Shown here: positions 35,060 through 42,669 of the stretch, piece after piece | How the letters are laid out: each line of letters begins with the position of its first letter | Numbering within the stretch: the first letter of the stretch is position 1 | Source of the DNA: Nitrososphaerota archaeon | GTDB taxonomy: Archaea; Thermoproteota; Nitrososphaeria; Conexivisphaerales; DTJL01 | Assembly: GCA_021324115.1 (NCBI GenBank) | Contig: JAJPJS010000025.1 | Coordinates: forward strand, 1-64,000 | Length of the DNA stretch: 64,000 nt | Direction: 5' to 3' | Program-made: the position numbers and the translations under genes | The notes under the pieces: model-generated | The model's database searches: none | What the model was told of the DNA's origin: nothing | Seen by the model: only the letters and a program-made list of their open reading frames with translations

Positions 35060-35072
35060 GGAGGAGGGGATG
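35060..35072. other. Right attachment-site repeat in the tRNA-Cys 3' end
   Basis: GGAGGAGGGGATG, the partner of 27861-27873. On the tRNA strand it covers the last three bases of the T-stem, the acceptor 3' strand, the discriminator and two flanking bases, so integration rebuilt an intact tRNA. Confidence 0.75.
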
Positions 35073-35133
35073 GGATTTGAACCCATGTATACTCGCTCTG
35101 CAGGCGAGCTCGTAACCGCTCCGACACCCCTCC
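35062..35133 (-). tRNA. tRNA-Cys (GCA)
   Basis: On the minus strand a full cloverleaf folds: acceptor GGAGGGG/CCCCTCC, anticodon stem CTCGC/GCGAG around loop CTGCAGA with anticodon GCA, T-arm ATGGG-TTCAAAT-CCCAT. The discriminator is U73, the identity base of tRNA-Cys. CCA is not encoded and there is no intron. No clear TATA box lies upstream, and the dehydrogenase gene on the same strand ends 12 bp before it, so it may be co-transcribed. Its 3' end is the integration site of the element. Confidence 0.93.
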
Positions 35134-35144
35134 AAGCCCTTATC

Positions 35145-36020
35145 TCAGCTCTGCTTGTTCAGCTCATCAAGCATCTTCAGTATGGCCGTGTAATCCTTGT
35201 CTTCGAGTTCGAGGTTTGAAGCGGCAAGATAGCTTATTCTCGCCTGTGTGGTCAGTGGCATAAAGATCTTGTTTTCCTTGGCTGTCTCATCAATGAGGTT
35301 CAGGTCCTTAAACATATGTTTCAGGAAGAATGTCGGATGGAAATCACCTTTAACCATAGACGGCCCCTTCTCTTCGCTTAGGGTGGTCTTGTAACCGGTC
35401 GAATTCAGAATCTGTACAAAAAGGGATGGGTCCACACCAGTCTTTCGTGCTAGGATCATAGATTCGGCGAGGGCCTGGCCGTGGACTGCAACTATCAGGT
35501 TCAGCCCCAATTTAACCGAAAGCGCTGTACCCACACGGCCGGTGTAAAACACCTTCGACGAGAAGGTCCGTATAACATCGAGAACCTCTTCATACTTCTC
35601 TCTTTCGCCCGCGGCCATGACTATCAGCTCCCCACGGGCTGCCATCTGGGGGCCGCCAAATACAGGCGCCTCTATATAGCCAACATTTTTTCGCTTCAAT
35701 CGGTCCGCGATCTTCTTAGAAGCCGATGGGAGGATCGTGCTGCAATTTATAATCGTCTTCCCGGAAGCCATCCTCTCATACATGCCCTGTGATGAAAACA
35801 AAACATCCTCGACTGCCTGAGTATCCGTCAGCATCAGGACGATTGGGTCCGCCTTTTCAGCAACTTCCCTCTGGGTCGAGGTGATTTCTGCACGGCCACG
35901 AAGCGGTTCAGTCTTTACACGCGTTCGGTTATACGCTACGAGCTGGTATCCGGACTGTACCAGCCTTCCAGCCATCGGTGCGCCCATACTGCCCAATCCT
36001 ACGAAGCCTACTTTTTTCAT
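35145..36020 (-). CDS. Beta-hydroxyacid dehydrogenase (3-hydroxyisobutyrate dehydrogenase family)
   Basis: About 291 residues from Met at 36020 (the frame is open to 36032). The NAD(P)-binding GFVGLGSMGAPMAGRL and YNRT, the substrate-binding region EAPVFGGPQMAARGEL and the catalytic-lysine helix VKLGLNLIVAVHGQAL are present in order. Such enzymes oxidise 3-hydroxyisobutyrate, tartronate semialdehyde-type compounds or succinic semialdehyde; the exact substrate is open. Arg in YNRT suggests NADP preference. The tRNA-Cys gene follows on the same strand. Confidence 0.88.
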   Translation of the reverse strand: MKKVGFVGLGSMGAPMAGRLVQSGYQLVAYNRTRVKTEPLRGRAEITSTQREVAEKADPIVLMLTDTQAVEDVLFSSQGMYERMASGKTIINCSTILPSASKKIADRLKRKNVGYIEAPVFGGPQMAARGELIVMAAGEREKYEEVLDVIRTFSSKVFYTGRVGTALSVKLGLNLIVAVHGQALAESMILARKTGVDPSLFVQILNSTGYKTTLSEEKGPSMVKGDFHPTFFLKHMFKDLNLIDETAKENKIFMPLTTQARISYLAASNLELEDKDYTAILKMLDELNKQS

Positions 36021-36106
36021 TAACAACAACACTCTTGTCTGATATATAGTCCGATTCTGTGAAGCGTTTAAATACTTTTTTAAGGGCTGAAAGGGTTCTG
36101 TAACCT

Positions 36107-36526
36107 TTACTGCTGGACTGCGTAGTAGATTTTGCTCAGAGATGGCTCCACTTTAGCCAGCTTTTCCCTGAGTGATTCAGGATCGGCCTGGGACGCATGC
36201 ACCGGGTAACCGTTCCTGGTCTCGTTCAGGACCTCCACTACAGATTCCTTGAGGTATGCAAGTCTTCCTAGCTGAAACTCGGTCACAGGAGATTCCGCAT
36301 ACCCCGTAGCTTCCAGAGAAACCGTAAACGGGTTCGGGCCCATCCTGTGCTCGACCTTCAGGTTGGTGAAACCGACCTTCTTCAGATAACGCTTTATTAT
36401 GTGTCTCATTCTTGTGGGTATTATGCCGTTTGTTTGCACCTCGATCAGTTTCAGTCTTCCCTTGCTTCCCTTGGCAGGGCGCTCCACGTTCGCCTTGTCA
36501 TTTAGCATAAGTTCCTGGTTCACCAA
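36107..36526 (-). CDS. Conserved-looking protein of unknown function, 139 residues
   Basis: Not recognised. A soluble alpha/beta protein with a basic first half (KGSKGRLKLIEVQTNG, then IIKRYLKKVGFTNLKVEHRMG) and a C-terminal helical part ending SKIYYAVQQ. No cysteines, signal or membrane segment. The start may be TTG 36526 or GTG 36523. A TTTTAAATAG element (about 36560-36569) lies about 35-45 bp upstream with two ATAACACC repeats between it and the start, so expression seems controlled. It could bind RNA judging by charge, but this is speculative. Confidence 0.6.
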   Translation of the reverse strand: MVNQELMLNDKANVERPAKGSKGRLKLIEVQTNGIIPTRMRHIIKRYLKKVGFTNLKVEHRMGPNPFTVSLEATGYAESPVTEFQLGRLAYLKESVVEVLNETRNGYPVHASQADPESLREKLAKVEPSLSKIYYAVQQ

Positions 36527-36529
36527 TTT

Positions 36530-36555
36530 ATAACACCGTTATATTAGATAACACC
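36530..36555. promoter_or_regulatory. Direct repeat ATAACACC upstream of the 139-residue gene
   Basis: ATAACACC at 36530-36537 and again at 36548-36555, 18 bp apart, located between the probable TATA element and the start codon, a typical place for a repressor site. Confidence 0.45.
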
Positions 36556-36735
36556 ATACCTATTTAAAAGTTACGACCACGAGCGGGTCTCCCACAAACC
36601 CCCATCCCATCCGGCGTCCAATTAAGCTTGATTTAATCCAAATGTTAAGGGGCATCTTTCGACTGAACCTACCTTCCCCCAGATTCCCGGTATTGGTTTC
36701 TCGTTCAATAACCAGTCCTTGCACGGAGCAACATG

Positions 36736-36743
36736 TTATATAA
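36736..36743 (+). promoter_or_regulatory. TATA box of the first branched-chain aminotransferase gene
   Basis: TTATATAA lies 32-39 bp before TTG 36775 but directly after the ATG at 36733, which argues that the upstream ATG is not used. Confidence 0.55.
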
Positions 36744-36774
36744 CATATTGCCCCATGCTTATGACAGAACGGAT

Positions 36775-37746
36775 TTGTCCACTTTCAAAGCCAAGTACGT
36801 TTGGTTCAAGGGAGATATGGTCCCCTGGGAAGAAGCGAAGATTCATGTGCTCACCCACGCATTCAACTATGGCTCGGCCGCATTCGAAGGAATACGAGCA
36901 TACGCAAGTGGGGATGAGATGCTGATCTTCAGACTCAGGGACCATCTATCGAGGCTCTTCAAGAGTTGCAAACTATACGGTATCGAGATTCCCTTCTCAT
37001 TTGAAGAAATCCACACTGCTTGCGTCAGGATTGTAGGTGTGAATGAATTTCATGAACCCGTCTACATACGACCCATCGTCTATGTTGCCGGTGTAGGAAT
37101 CGGCATAGGTTTCCTTGGTCATCCTGTAGAGGTAACGATAGCCGCAGTGCCCTTTTCAGGTTATTTCGGCGGAGCCCGGGGTATAGATGCGATGGTTTCC
37201 AGCTGGAGAAAGCCACCCGAACAATCGCTCCCTCCCATGGCGAAGATAACAGGTCACTACTCAAATTCTGTACTCGCAAAGATGGAGGCATTGAAAAATG
37301 GCTACGGAGAGGCCATTTTGCTGGACATCAATGGCAGGGTGAGCGAAGGCACTGCTGAGAACATCTTTCTGGTCAGGAACGGCGTACTGTCGACTCCGCC
37401 GGTCTCGAACGGGATTCTGGAGGGAATAACCCGCGACACGGTGATAAAGATCGCACGCGACGAGGGGATTGAGGTTCAGGAAAGAGAGATCGCCAGGTCT
37501 GAACTGTACACCTGTGATGAAGCATTCTTCGTAGGCACCGCCGCGGAGGTCACCTACCTGAAAAGCGTGGACAGAAAGATGATTGGAGATGGCAATCAGG
37601 GGCAGATAACAAAGCGGATCGCCACACTTTACCAGAGAGCAGTCATGGGAAAGCTTTCGGGTCATGAAGATTGGGTGACACCTGTCTACTCCACAGATTC
37701 CAGGCGAACGAAGAAAGAAAAGCTGGAAGAAGTATCACGTGGATGA
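36775..37746 (+). CDS. ilvE: Branched-chain amino acid aminotransferase (class IV PLP), copy 1
   Basis: About 323 residues if translation starts at TTG 36775. Fold-type IV aminotransferase motifs: HVLTHAFNYGSAAFEGIRAY, the PLP lysine in PPMAKITGHYSNSVLAKMEA, EAILLDINGRVSEGTAENIF and the C-terminal FVGTAAEVTYLKSVD. It would make or degrade Val, Leu and Ile. An in-frame ATG at 36733 exists, but TATA at 36736-36743 would put transcription start near 36770. A second copy lies at 38386-39300 with thymidine kinase between; the two differ clearly in sequence. Confidence 0.9.
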   Translation: MSTFKAKYVWFKGDMVPWEEAKIHVLTHAFNYGSAAFEGIRAYASGDEMLIFRLRDHLSRLFKSCKLYGIEIPFSFEEIHTACVRIVGVNEFHEPVYIRPIVYVAGVGIGIGFLGHPVEVTIAAVPFSGYFGGARGIDAMVSSWRKPPEQSLPPMAKITGHYSNSVLAKMEALKNGYGEAILLDINGRVSEGTAENIFLVRNGVLSTPPVSNGILEGITRDTVIKIARDEGIEVQEREIARSELYTCDEAFFVGTAAEVTYLKSVDRKMIGDGNQGQITKRIATLYQRAVMGKLSGHEDWVTPVYSTDSRRTKKEKLEEVSRG

Positions 37747-37763
37747 ATCATGCCTTCCCGGGT

Positions 37764-38345
37764 TCAGGTTGGTCGTACGAAGCAATTTCTACACCTGGGT
37801 TCATAAAGCTCCTTTCCCCCCACCTGGACCTGCTCGCCAAACACTTCCCTTCCCCCTAGTACCCTCTGGGTGAAATAGGCATCATCTCCGCACCTGGCGC
37901 AGACGGCTGTAAGACTCTCGACATCGTCCGCCCTCGCCAGCAATTCCATCGCGCTTCCGAAAGGCTCCCCTCTGTGGTCCCTGTTGAGCACAGACACGTA
38001 GACGGTTTTGCCCAAGAAAGCGATCTCTTCAAGAATTCTGGGGAGATTCGTGTCTGTGGGCCAGAACTGGGCTTCATCAACCCCCACCGCATCAGATACA
38101 GTAACCTCCGCTCTGAGCTTCTGAACACCATTCTCACTTGTGTCAAGCACGGTGGCGGGCAACCTTATTCCCTTATGGGTCACAACTTCGGTTTCTGAAT
38201 ATCGTGAATCAACCTTTGGCTTGTAAAGAGATATCCGCCTTCCCGCTATCATCTCACGTTCCAGGAATTCAATTAGGCGCGAGGTTTTTCCTGAGAACAT
38301 CGGGCCCATTATCAGCACGAGCTTACCCTTTCTGAGTGAATTCAT
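37764..38345 (-). CDS. tdk: Thymidine kinase
   Basis: A 193-residue type II thymidine kinase. P-loop GPMFSGKTSRL (about 14-24), GVDEAQFW region (about 99) with the catalytic acidic residue, and the structural zinc site CARCGDDAYF and later CRNC. It salvages thymidine to dTMP. It converges with aminotransferase copy 1, whose stop is 18 bp away, and is followed by copy 2 on the far side. Confidence 0.94.
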   Translation of the reverse strand: MNSLRKGKLVLIMGPMFSGKTSRLIEFLEREMIAGRRISLYKPKVDSRYSETEVVTHKGIRLPATVLDTSENGVQKLRAEVTVSDAVGVDEAQFWPTDTNLPRILEEIAFLGKTVYVSVLNRDHRGEPFGSAMELLARADDVESLTAVCARCGDDAYFTQRVLGGREVFGEQVQVGGKELYEPRCRNCFVRPT

Positions 38346-38385
38346 GCGTCAGAAGTGGAGAATGTGGTATATTACATTGACTGTG

Positions 38386-39300
38386 TCACACAAATGTGAC
38401 CCACTCAATGTAGGGCTCGGATTCCCCCCTGACAACTGATTCATACATATTCCGAAGCTTTGCTGTCAGTTCGCCTTCTATACCTCCGCCAATGGTGCGC
38501 CCGTCGTATTCTGTAATCGGAACCACCCCCGCCGCGGTTCCGGTAAAGAACATCTCGTCAGCCCTGTACGCCTCTCCCCTGGTAACATCCCTTTCGAGCA
38601 CCTGGATTCCCAGGCTCTCACAGAATCGAATTACGGTATCCCTAGTGATTCCGTTAAGTATCGGTGATGAAAGAGATGGCGTAAGGAGTTTACCCCCGCT
38701 TGCAACGAAGAGATTTTCGCCCGTCCCTTCACACAGGTTGTCATCCTGATCCAGGAAGATCGCCTCATCGTAACCATTTCTGGATGCTTCAGCTTTTGCG
38801 AGGCAGGCGTTAAGGTAGTTGCCAGATGCTTTGGCCAGAGGAAGTGAACTGCCACGGCTTATCTTCCTCCATGATGAAGTGCATACTTTCAGGCCCTTTG
38901 CCGTGCCGCCAAAGTAGTCTTCGAACTTGAATCCCCCCACTGCCACATCGACACCGAACCTTGTCAGGTCCAGATTAATGCCTCCAAATCCAACATAGGC
39001 AATCGGTCTGATGTACAAGTCAGATGCAACATGATTTTCTTTGACCACCTGTAGCACTGCCGAAGTCATCTCATCCACTGAATACTGCATCTTCAGTCCC
39101 AGCATTCTGCAGGATTCAACAAAACGTGTCATGTGGTCTTTGTTTCTAAAGACAGATATCCTTCCGTCCTTGGTCTTGTAGCCTCTTATTCCCTCAAATA
39201 CTCCCGTTCCATAATTCAGACCATGTGTGAGGACGGATGTAACTGCACTCTCAAACGCAACTATCCTTCCATTGAACCAGAGTTTGCTAAATGGCTCCAA
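38386..39300 (-). CDS. ilvE: Branched-chain amino acid aminotransferase (class IV PLP), copy 2
   Basis: About 304 residues from TTG 39300, which is directly preceded by GGAGGAGAGGT, a strong Shine-Dalgarno sequence; the frame is open to 39390 but the extra part lacks family sequence. Motifs: SVLTHGLNYGTGVFEGIRGY, PLP lysine in SLPLAKASGNYLNACLAKAEA, EAIFLDQDDNLCEGTGENLF, and FFTGTAAGVVPITEYDGR. The paralogue at 36775-37746 is similar throughout. Different substrate range or direction is possible. Confidence 0.9.
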   Translation of the reverse strand: MEPFSKLWFNGRIVAFESAVTSVLTHGLNYGTGVFEGIRGYKTKDGRISVFRNKDHMTRFVESCRMLGLKMQYSVDEMTSAVLQVVKENHVASDLYIRPIAYVGFGGINLDLTRFGVDVAVGGFKFEDYFGGTAKGLKVCTSSWRKISRGSSLPLAKASGNYLNACLAKAEASRNGYDEAIFLDQDDNLCEGTGENLFVASGGKLLTPSLSSPILNGITRDTVIRFCESLGIQVLERDVTRGEAYRADEMFFTGTAAGVVPITEYDGRTIGGGIEGELTAKLRNMYESVVRGESEPYIEWVTFV

Positions 39301-39611
39301 ACCTCTCCTCCATGAATGATTTTCTGGGGCCTGCCTAAACGCCGGAATATAAGCTTTTGAAGCGCGATCCGTGTGTCGCTGGTCAAACATTCTGGAAGCT
39401 GGCTAGTTTGGGCGTTGCACCAGACATTTTTATTCTACGGCTCCTTATAAATGATCGACACTGCAATCAGGCGCTTCGGGTTGTTTCGAAAGCTGGCCAG
39501 GAATCGACCTACCGAAAAACACAAATTTTGTGTTCAAATCGGTCAGACATAACAAACTAAAGACTTATTACCTGATATTTCGGAGCCTTTGCATTCATCG
39601 TGGTTACTATT

Positions 39612-40013
39612 ATGTCTGACGCGGTCGGGGCTCGGGCACCCGCCGTTTCCAGGTCTCGTACTGCTGGTAAAGGCGGTGCAAAGGGGAAGCGAACGAAGGC
39701 TGCAGAGGGACGTCCAGTTAGGCCAGCACGTACGACCAAGAGTACTCCTGCGAGGAAGCTCAAGCTGGAGGAGGTTAAGCAGGGAAGAATCGGCCCAGAT
39801 CACCTCACTCGTTTTGAAAGAGCAAGGATTCTTGGCGCAAGAGCGCTACAACTCAGTTATGGGGCGCCTCCTCTCATCCCTGTCGGGGAAGGCACTAGAG
39901 ACCCGATAGCTATTGCCCGGCTGGAACTGGAGAAAAAGGCTCTGCCAATCTCCATAAGAAGAGTTCTTCCAACAGGAGAATACCAGAATATTCCTGTAGC
40001 GGATCTCGTCTGA
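39612..40013 (+). CDS. rpoK: DNA-directed RNA polymerase subunit K (Rpo6/RPB6)
   Basis: About 133 residues from ATG 39612 (a GTG at 39600 is also in frame). The C-terminal Rpb6 domain is clear: [25 protein letters not shown], then [19 protein letters not shown]. The N-terminal 65 or so residues are an Ala/Lys/Arg/Pro-rich tail ([20 protein letters not shown]), longer than in many archaeal RpoK proteins and likely disordered. It is a core subunit that clamps the polymerase. The tailed Alba gene follows on the same strand. Confidence 0.93.
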   Translation: MSDAVGARAPAVSRSRTAGKGGAKGKRTKAAEGRPVRPARTTKSTPARKLKLEEVKQGRIGPDHLTRFERARILGARALQLSYGAPPLIPVGEGTRDPIAIARLELEKKALPISIRRVLPTGEYQNIPVADLV

Positions 40014-40141
40014 TATTCAATTATTGCCTGCATCCGAGAACCCGCGTACGGAATCTTTCAATCGGAAACAAGAAGGTTTGTCGCTTTCCTCTCGCAAAGC
40101 TTAAAGAGATGGCTATTTTGAACGCGAAATCAGATACAACC

Positions 40142-40606
40142 ATGCCAAGGAAACAGACAAAGAAAAAAGATTCTGCAAAGGCAAAAGATCCGGTTAAAAA
40201 AGACACAGAAACGGCCCCGTCACATCCATCGCCAGAAACGGAGAAAGAGGAGACTCCGGCACAACCTGTCAGTGCTATAACGGAAACAGAGGGACATGAA
40301 GAGGCAGAGGAATCAACAGCGCCTCAGGGCAGAAATGTTCCACCTAACCATATTTTCATAGGGAAGAAACCCGTCATGGGATACGCGCTCTCTGCCGTGA
40401 TGCAGCTAACACAGTATCCTACAGTCGTGCTGAGGGCTAGAGGCAGGGCAATATCCACGGCCGTCGATGTAGCTCAGGTGGCAACAAAGAGATTGGGAAA
40501 CGGTCAATTCGATGTCAAGGATGTGAAGATAGATACCGAAATAATCGGAGAGGGCCAGGAAGCACGCAACGTGTCGACCATCGAGATCACACTCGGGAAA
40601 AAGTAG
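40142..40606 (+). CDS. albA: Alba chromatin protein with long N-terminal tail
   Basis: About 154 residues from ATG 40142 (ATG 40109 is also in frame). The C-terminal 90 residues are Alba: NHIFIGKKPVMGYALSAVMQ with the DNA-contacting lysines and RARGRAISTAVDVAQVATKR. The N-terminal 60 or so residues are a low-complexity charged tail (QTKKKDSAKAKDPVKKDTET, then Pro/Glu-rich) absent from common Alba, which is about 90 residues. Alba dimers coat DNA and RNA. With the histone at 51 kb the cell has two chromatin protein types. Confidence 0.9.
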   Translation: MPRKQTKKKDSAKAKDPVKKDTETAPSHPSPETEKEETPAQPVSAITETEGHEEAEESTAPQGRNVPPNHIFIGKKPVMGYALSAVMQLTQYPTVVLRARGRAISTAVDVAQVATKRLGNGQFDVKDVKIDTEIIGEGQEARNVSTIEITLGKK

Positions 40607-40779
40607 AGACTTAAGGTAATTCACTCAGGATAAGTTTAGTTTTTACCATCTGATCGGCGTAGCGGAGGCCCTGTGGCACGGCACCATACAGAATATTATC
40701 GCCAACTGGTTGCACGTCCTCTCTTTCAGTCATTAATGAATAAAACATATAAGAGGTAATTCTTAAATTCCTCAGTCTG

Positions 40780-41343
40780 GTGGCTTCCGGTGTGTACCAG
40801 CTTCAGGAGATAAGGCACATAAGGCGCAAGCTCGGTATTACTCAGGCAAGATTGGCGGAAATTTCAGGCGTCAGTCAGTCGCTGATTGCAAAGATAGAAT
40901 CAGGCAAGGTCGACCCTGCATACACGCGTGCTATCAAGATATTTGATTCGCTCGACCAGTATACGACCGGAGGAGGAAAAAAGGCGAGCGACATAATGGT
41001 GGAAGAACTGGTAACAGTCTCCGAAAGAGAAACTGTGGCCGAGGCGGTCAGATTGATGAACGAAAAATCAATAAGCCAGCTCCCGGTTGTCAGGGGCAAC
41101 GAAATAGTTGGCAGCATCTCAGATGGGCTTCTTGTAGGAAAAGTGGCCGCAGGCACAGACGTCAACGGCATTCTGGGAAAGAGAGTTTCAGAAATAATGG
41201 ACGAACCCTTTCCAACCGTTAGCGCAACTGCGCCCCTCGAGCTGGTGGCCAAGATTCTCAGTTATTACAACGCCGTTCTTGTGTACAGACAGGGAGGAAG
41301 GCCCGGGATAATCACCCGGTCAGACCTGCTGAGGAAATCATAG
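40780..41343 (+). CDS. HTH-CBS transcription regulator (COG3620-like)
   Basis: A 187-residue protein with an N-terminal XRE-type HTH (IRRKLGITQARLAEISGVSQSLIAKIESGKVDP, about 13-45) and a pair of CBS domains (about 68-185; KKASDIMVEELVTVSERETVAEAVRLM, then VSEIMDEPFPTVSATAPLELVA). CBS pairs bind adenine nucleotides, so the regulator probably senses energy or SAM-type ligands. Start GTG 40780. Targets unknown. Confidence 0.88.
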   Translation: MASGVYQLQEIRHIRRKLGITQARLAEISGVSQSLIAKIESGKVDPAYTRAIKIFDSLDQYTTGGGKKASDIMVEELVTVSERETVAEAVRLMNEKSISQLPVVRGNEIVGSISDGLLVGKVAAGTDVNGILGKRVSEIMDEPFPTVSATAPLELVAKILSYYNAVLVYRQGGRPGIITRSDLLRKS

Positions 41344-41404
41344 GATCAATATACCCGATTCATCCTCTTGGTTAAATATCTGGTGTGCTGGTACGTATGG
41401 CGAA

Positions 41405-41788
41405 ATGAAATACAGGCTGATGGACCTGCTTGCCTGCCCCATCGACAAGACATTTCCACTTAGACTGACAGTTCTTGAAGAAGAAAAGGGCCCTGCATCA
41501 GATGTTGAAAAGGTGCCATGTGAGGTGTACTGCTCATGGAAGTCGACCAACCTCAAGGACCCCCCTGCAGATTGGATTCTGAACTGCAGGACCTGCATGG
41601 GAATCAATATTCAGTCCGCCGTGCTCCTTTGCCCAAATTGTGGCCGGTGGTACCCTGTTCTGAACAAGATACCCAGGATGCTTCCGGATGAACTCAGGTC
41701 AGCCAGTGAGGATACCGATTTCCTGAAAATATTCGGGGAAAGGCTACCGAAAGATGTGGTCGCCAGAGGGACTGTCGGAAAAGCTTAG
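41405..41788 (+). CDS. Trm112-like zinc protein
   Basis: A 127-residue protein of the Trm112 family, small zinc-binding activators of methyltransferases. It begins MKYRLMDLLACPIDKTFPL, as family members do, and later has CRTCMG and LLCPNCGRWYPVLNKIPRMLP. Archaeal Trm112 partners include tRNA, rRNA and release-factor methyltransferases; none is adjacent here. The gene converges with an IMPase-type phosphatase, 7 bp away. Confidence 0.82.
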   Translation: MKYRLMDLLACPIDKTFPLRLTVLEEEKGPASDVEKVPCEVYCSWKSTNLKDPPADWILNCRTCMGINIQSAVLLCPNCGRWYPVLNKIPRMLPDELRSASEDTDFLKIFGERLPKDVVARGTVGKA

Positions 41789-41795
41789 AACAAGG

Positions 41796-42656
41796 TCACC
41801 CGAGAGACCTTTTGATTTCTTCGAGAAGGAAAGGATTGCATGCCGCTATGTAGTTCATTCTTTCTTTCGAATCCAGGGGGATTCTATCCAGTTTTTCCTG
41901 GGGAATCGTAATTGGGCATCCCGCTGTCTTCAGGAGGAAAAGGGATGGCATGCAGTCGAACGTTCTCAATCCCCCCTCAAGGGAAACATACGCATCCACC
42001 CTTCCAGTGGCAACGTACGCGGTTTCGAGGGCCGCGGTGCTAAAGATCCTGGGATACTTCGTACTCGCCATCAATTTCGTTATCTTCGAAAGTCCCTTGT
42101 CACTCATCATATAAAACTTCGAATCCACCGAAATGAGTGCGCTCCGGAGGTTCCGCTCAGTCGATGGTACGGCGATTGACCAATTCTCATATACACTTCG
42201 TGAGTCCCCCCAGACCAGTCTTCCACAGGTATGGTCTATCACACCGGCAGCGACAATGGACCCGAACTTGTTCTTCGTTCCCACACAAATCGCCGTGGAA
42301 TAGAGACCGGTGTCTCTCTTTGCATTTGAGCTTCCGTCTATTGGATCCAAAAGTATCCAATGTTTTCCCTTACCGTGCACCACTCCCCTTTCTTCTGAAA
42401 TGACCGTCGGACTCTCAAAGTATTTTTCCGAAACGGACAGCACGGCATCCTCGGCGTCTTTGTCCACTCTGTAAGTGAGGTCGCCGGATGCGCCTCTGCC
42501 CATCGGTGCGGCTGCATTTCCATCCTTTCTTCCCCTAACGACGCTTGCATGTGCGGCCATCAGCGCTTCCATTACAAACTCCAGGCACGGAGCCAATGGT
42601 GCATCGGCTGAACCGGCTTGGCCCTCTAAATCGCTTTTCCTGCTCCTTCGATTCAT
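41796..42656 (-). CDS. Inositol monophosphatase / archaeal fructose-1,6-bisphosphatase family enzyme
   Basis: A 286-residue phosphatase of the IMPase superfamily. Metal sites: VISEERG (about 80) and the signature WILLDPIDGSSNAKRDTGLY (about 93-112); the C-terminal motif reads RTFDCMPSLFLLKTAG, a variant of the usual WDxAAG segment. Archaeal members often act on both inositol phosphates and fructose 1,6-bisphosphate; here the substrate cannot be fixed, and the altered C-terminal motif makes it less certain. The MCM-like AAA gene lies 13 bp upstream on the same strand. Confidence 0.8.
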   Translation of the reverse strand: MNRRSRKSDLEGQAGSADAPLAPCLEFVMEALMAAHASVVRGRKDGNAAAPMGRGASGDLTYRVDKDAEDAVLSVSEKYFESPTVISEERGVVHGKGKHWILLDPIDGSSNAKRDTGLYSTAICVGTKNKFGSIVAAGVIDHTCGRLVWGDSRSVYENWSIAVPSTERNLRSALISVDSKFYMMSDKGLSKITKLMASTKYPRIFSTAALETAYVATGRVDAYVSLEGGLRTFDCMPSLFLLKTAGCPITIPQEKLDRIPLDSKERMNYIAACNPFLLEEIKRSLG

Positions 42657-42669
42657 GGGTTCAACATAC

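Larger units (their letters stand above)
27861..35072. mobile_element. Integrated plasmid-like element in tRNA-Cys, about 7.2 kb
   Basis: The 13-bp sequence GGAGGAGGGGATG occurs directly repeated at 27861-27873 and 35060-35072. The right copy is the 3' end of tRNA-Cys (end of T-stem, acceptor strand, discriminator). An intact tyrosine integrase lies just inside the right end. Between are small genes with ATGA overlaps, zinc-binding proteins, two Sm-fold candidates and an AAA+ protein; housekeeping genes stop at both borders. No capsid or packaging gene is recognised, so an integrated plasmid or very small virus is most likely. Confidence 0.85.
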
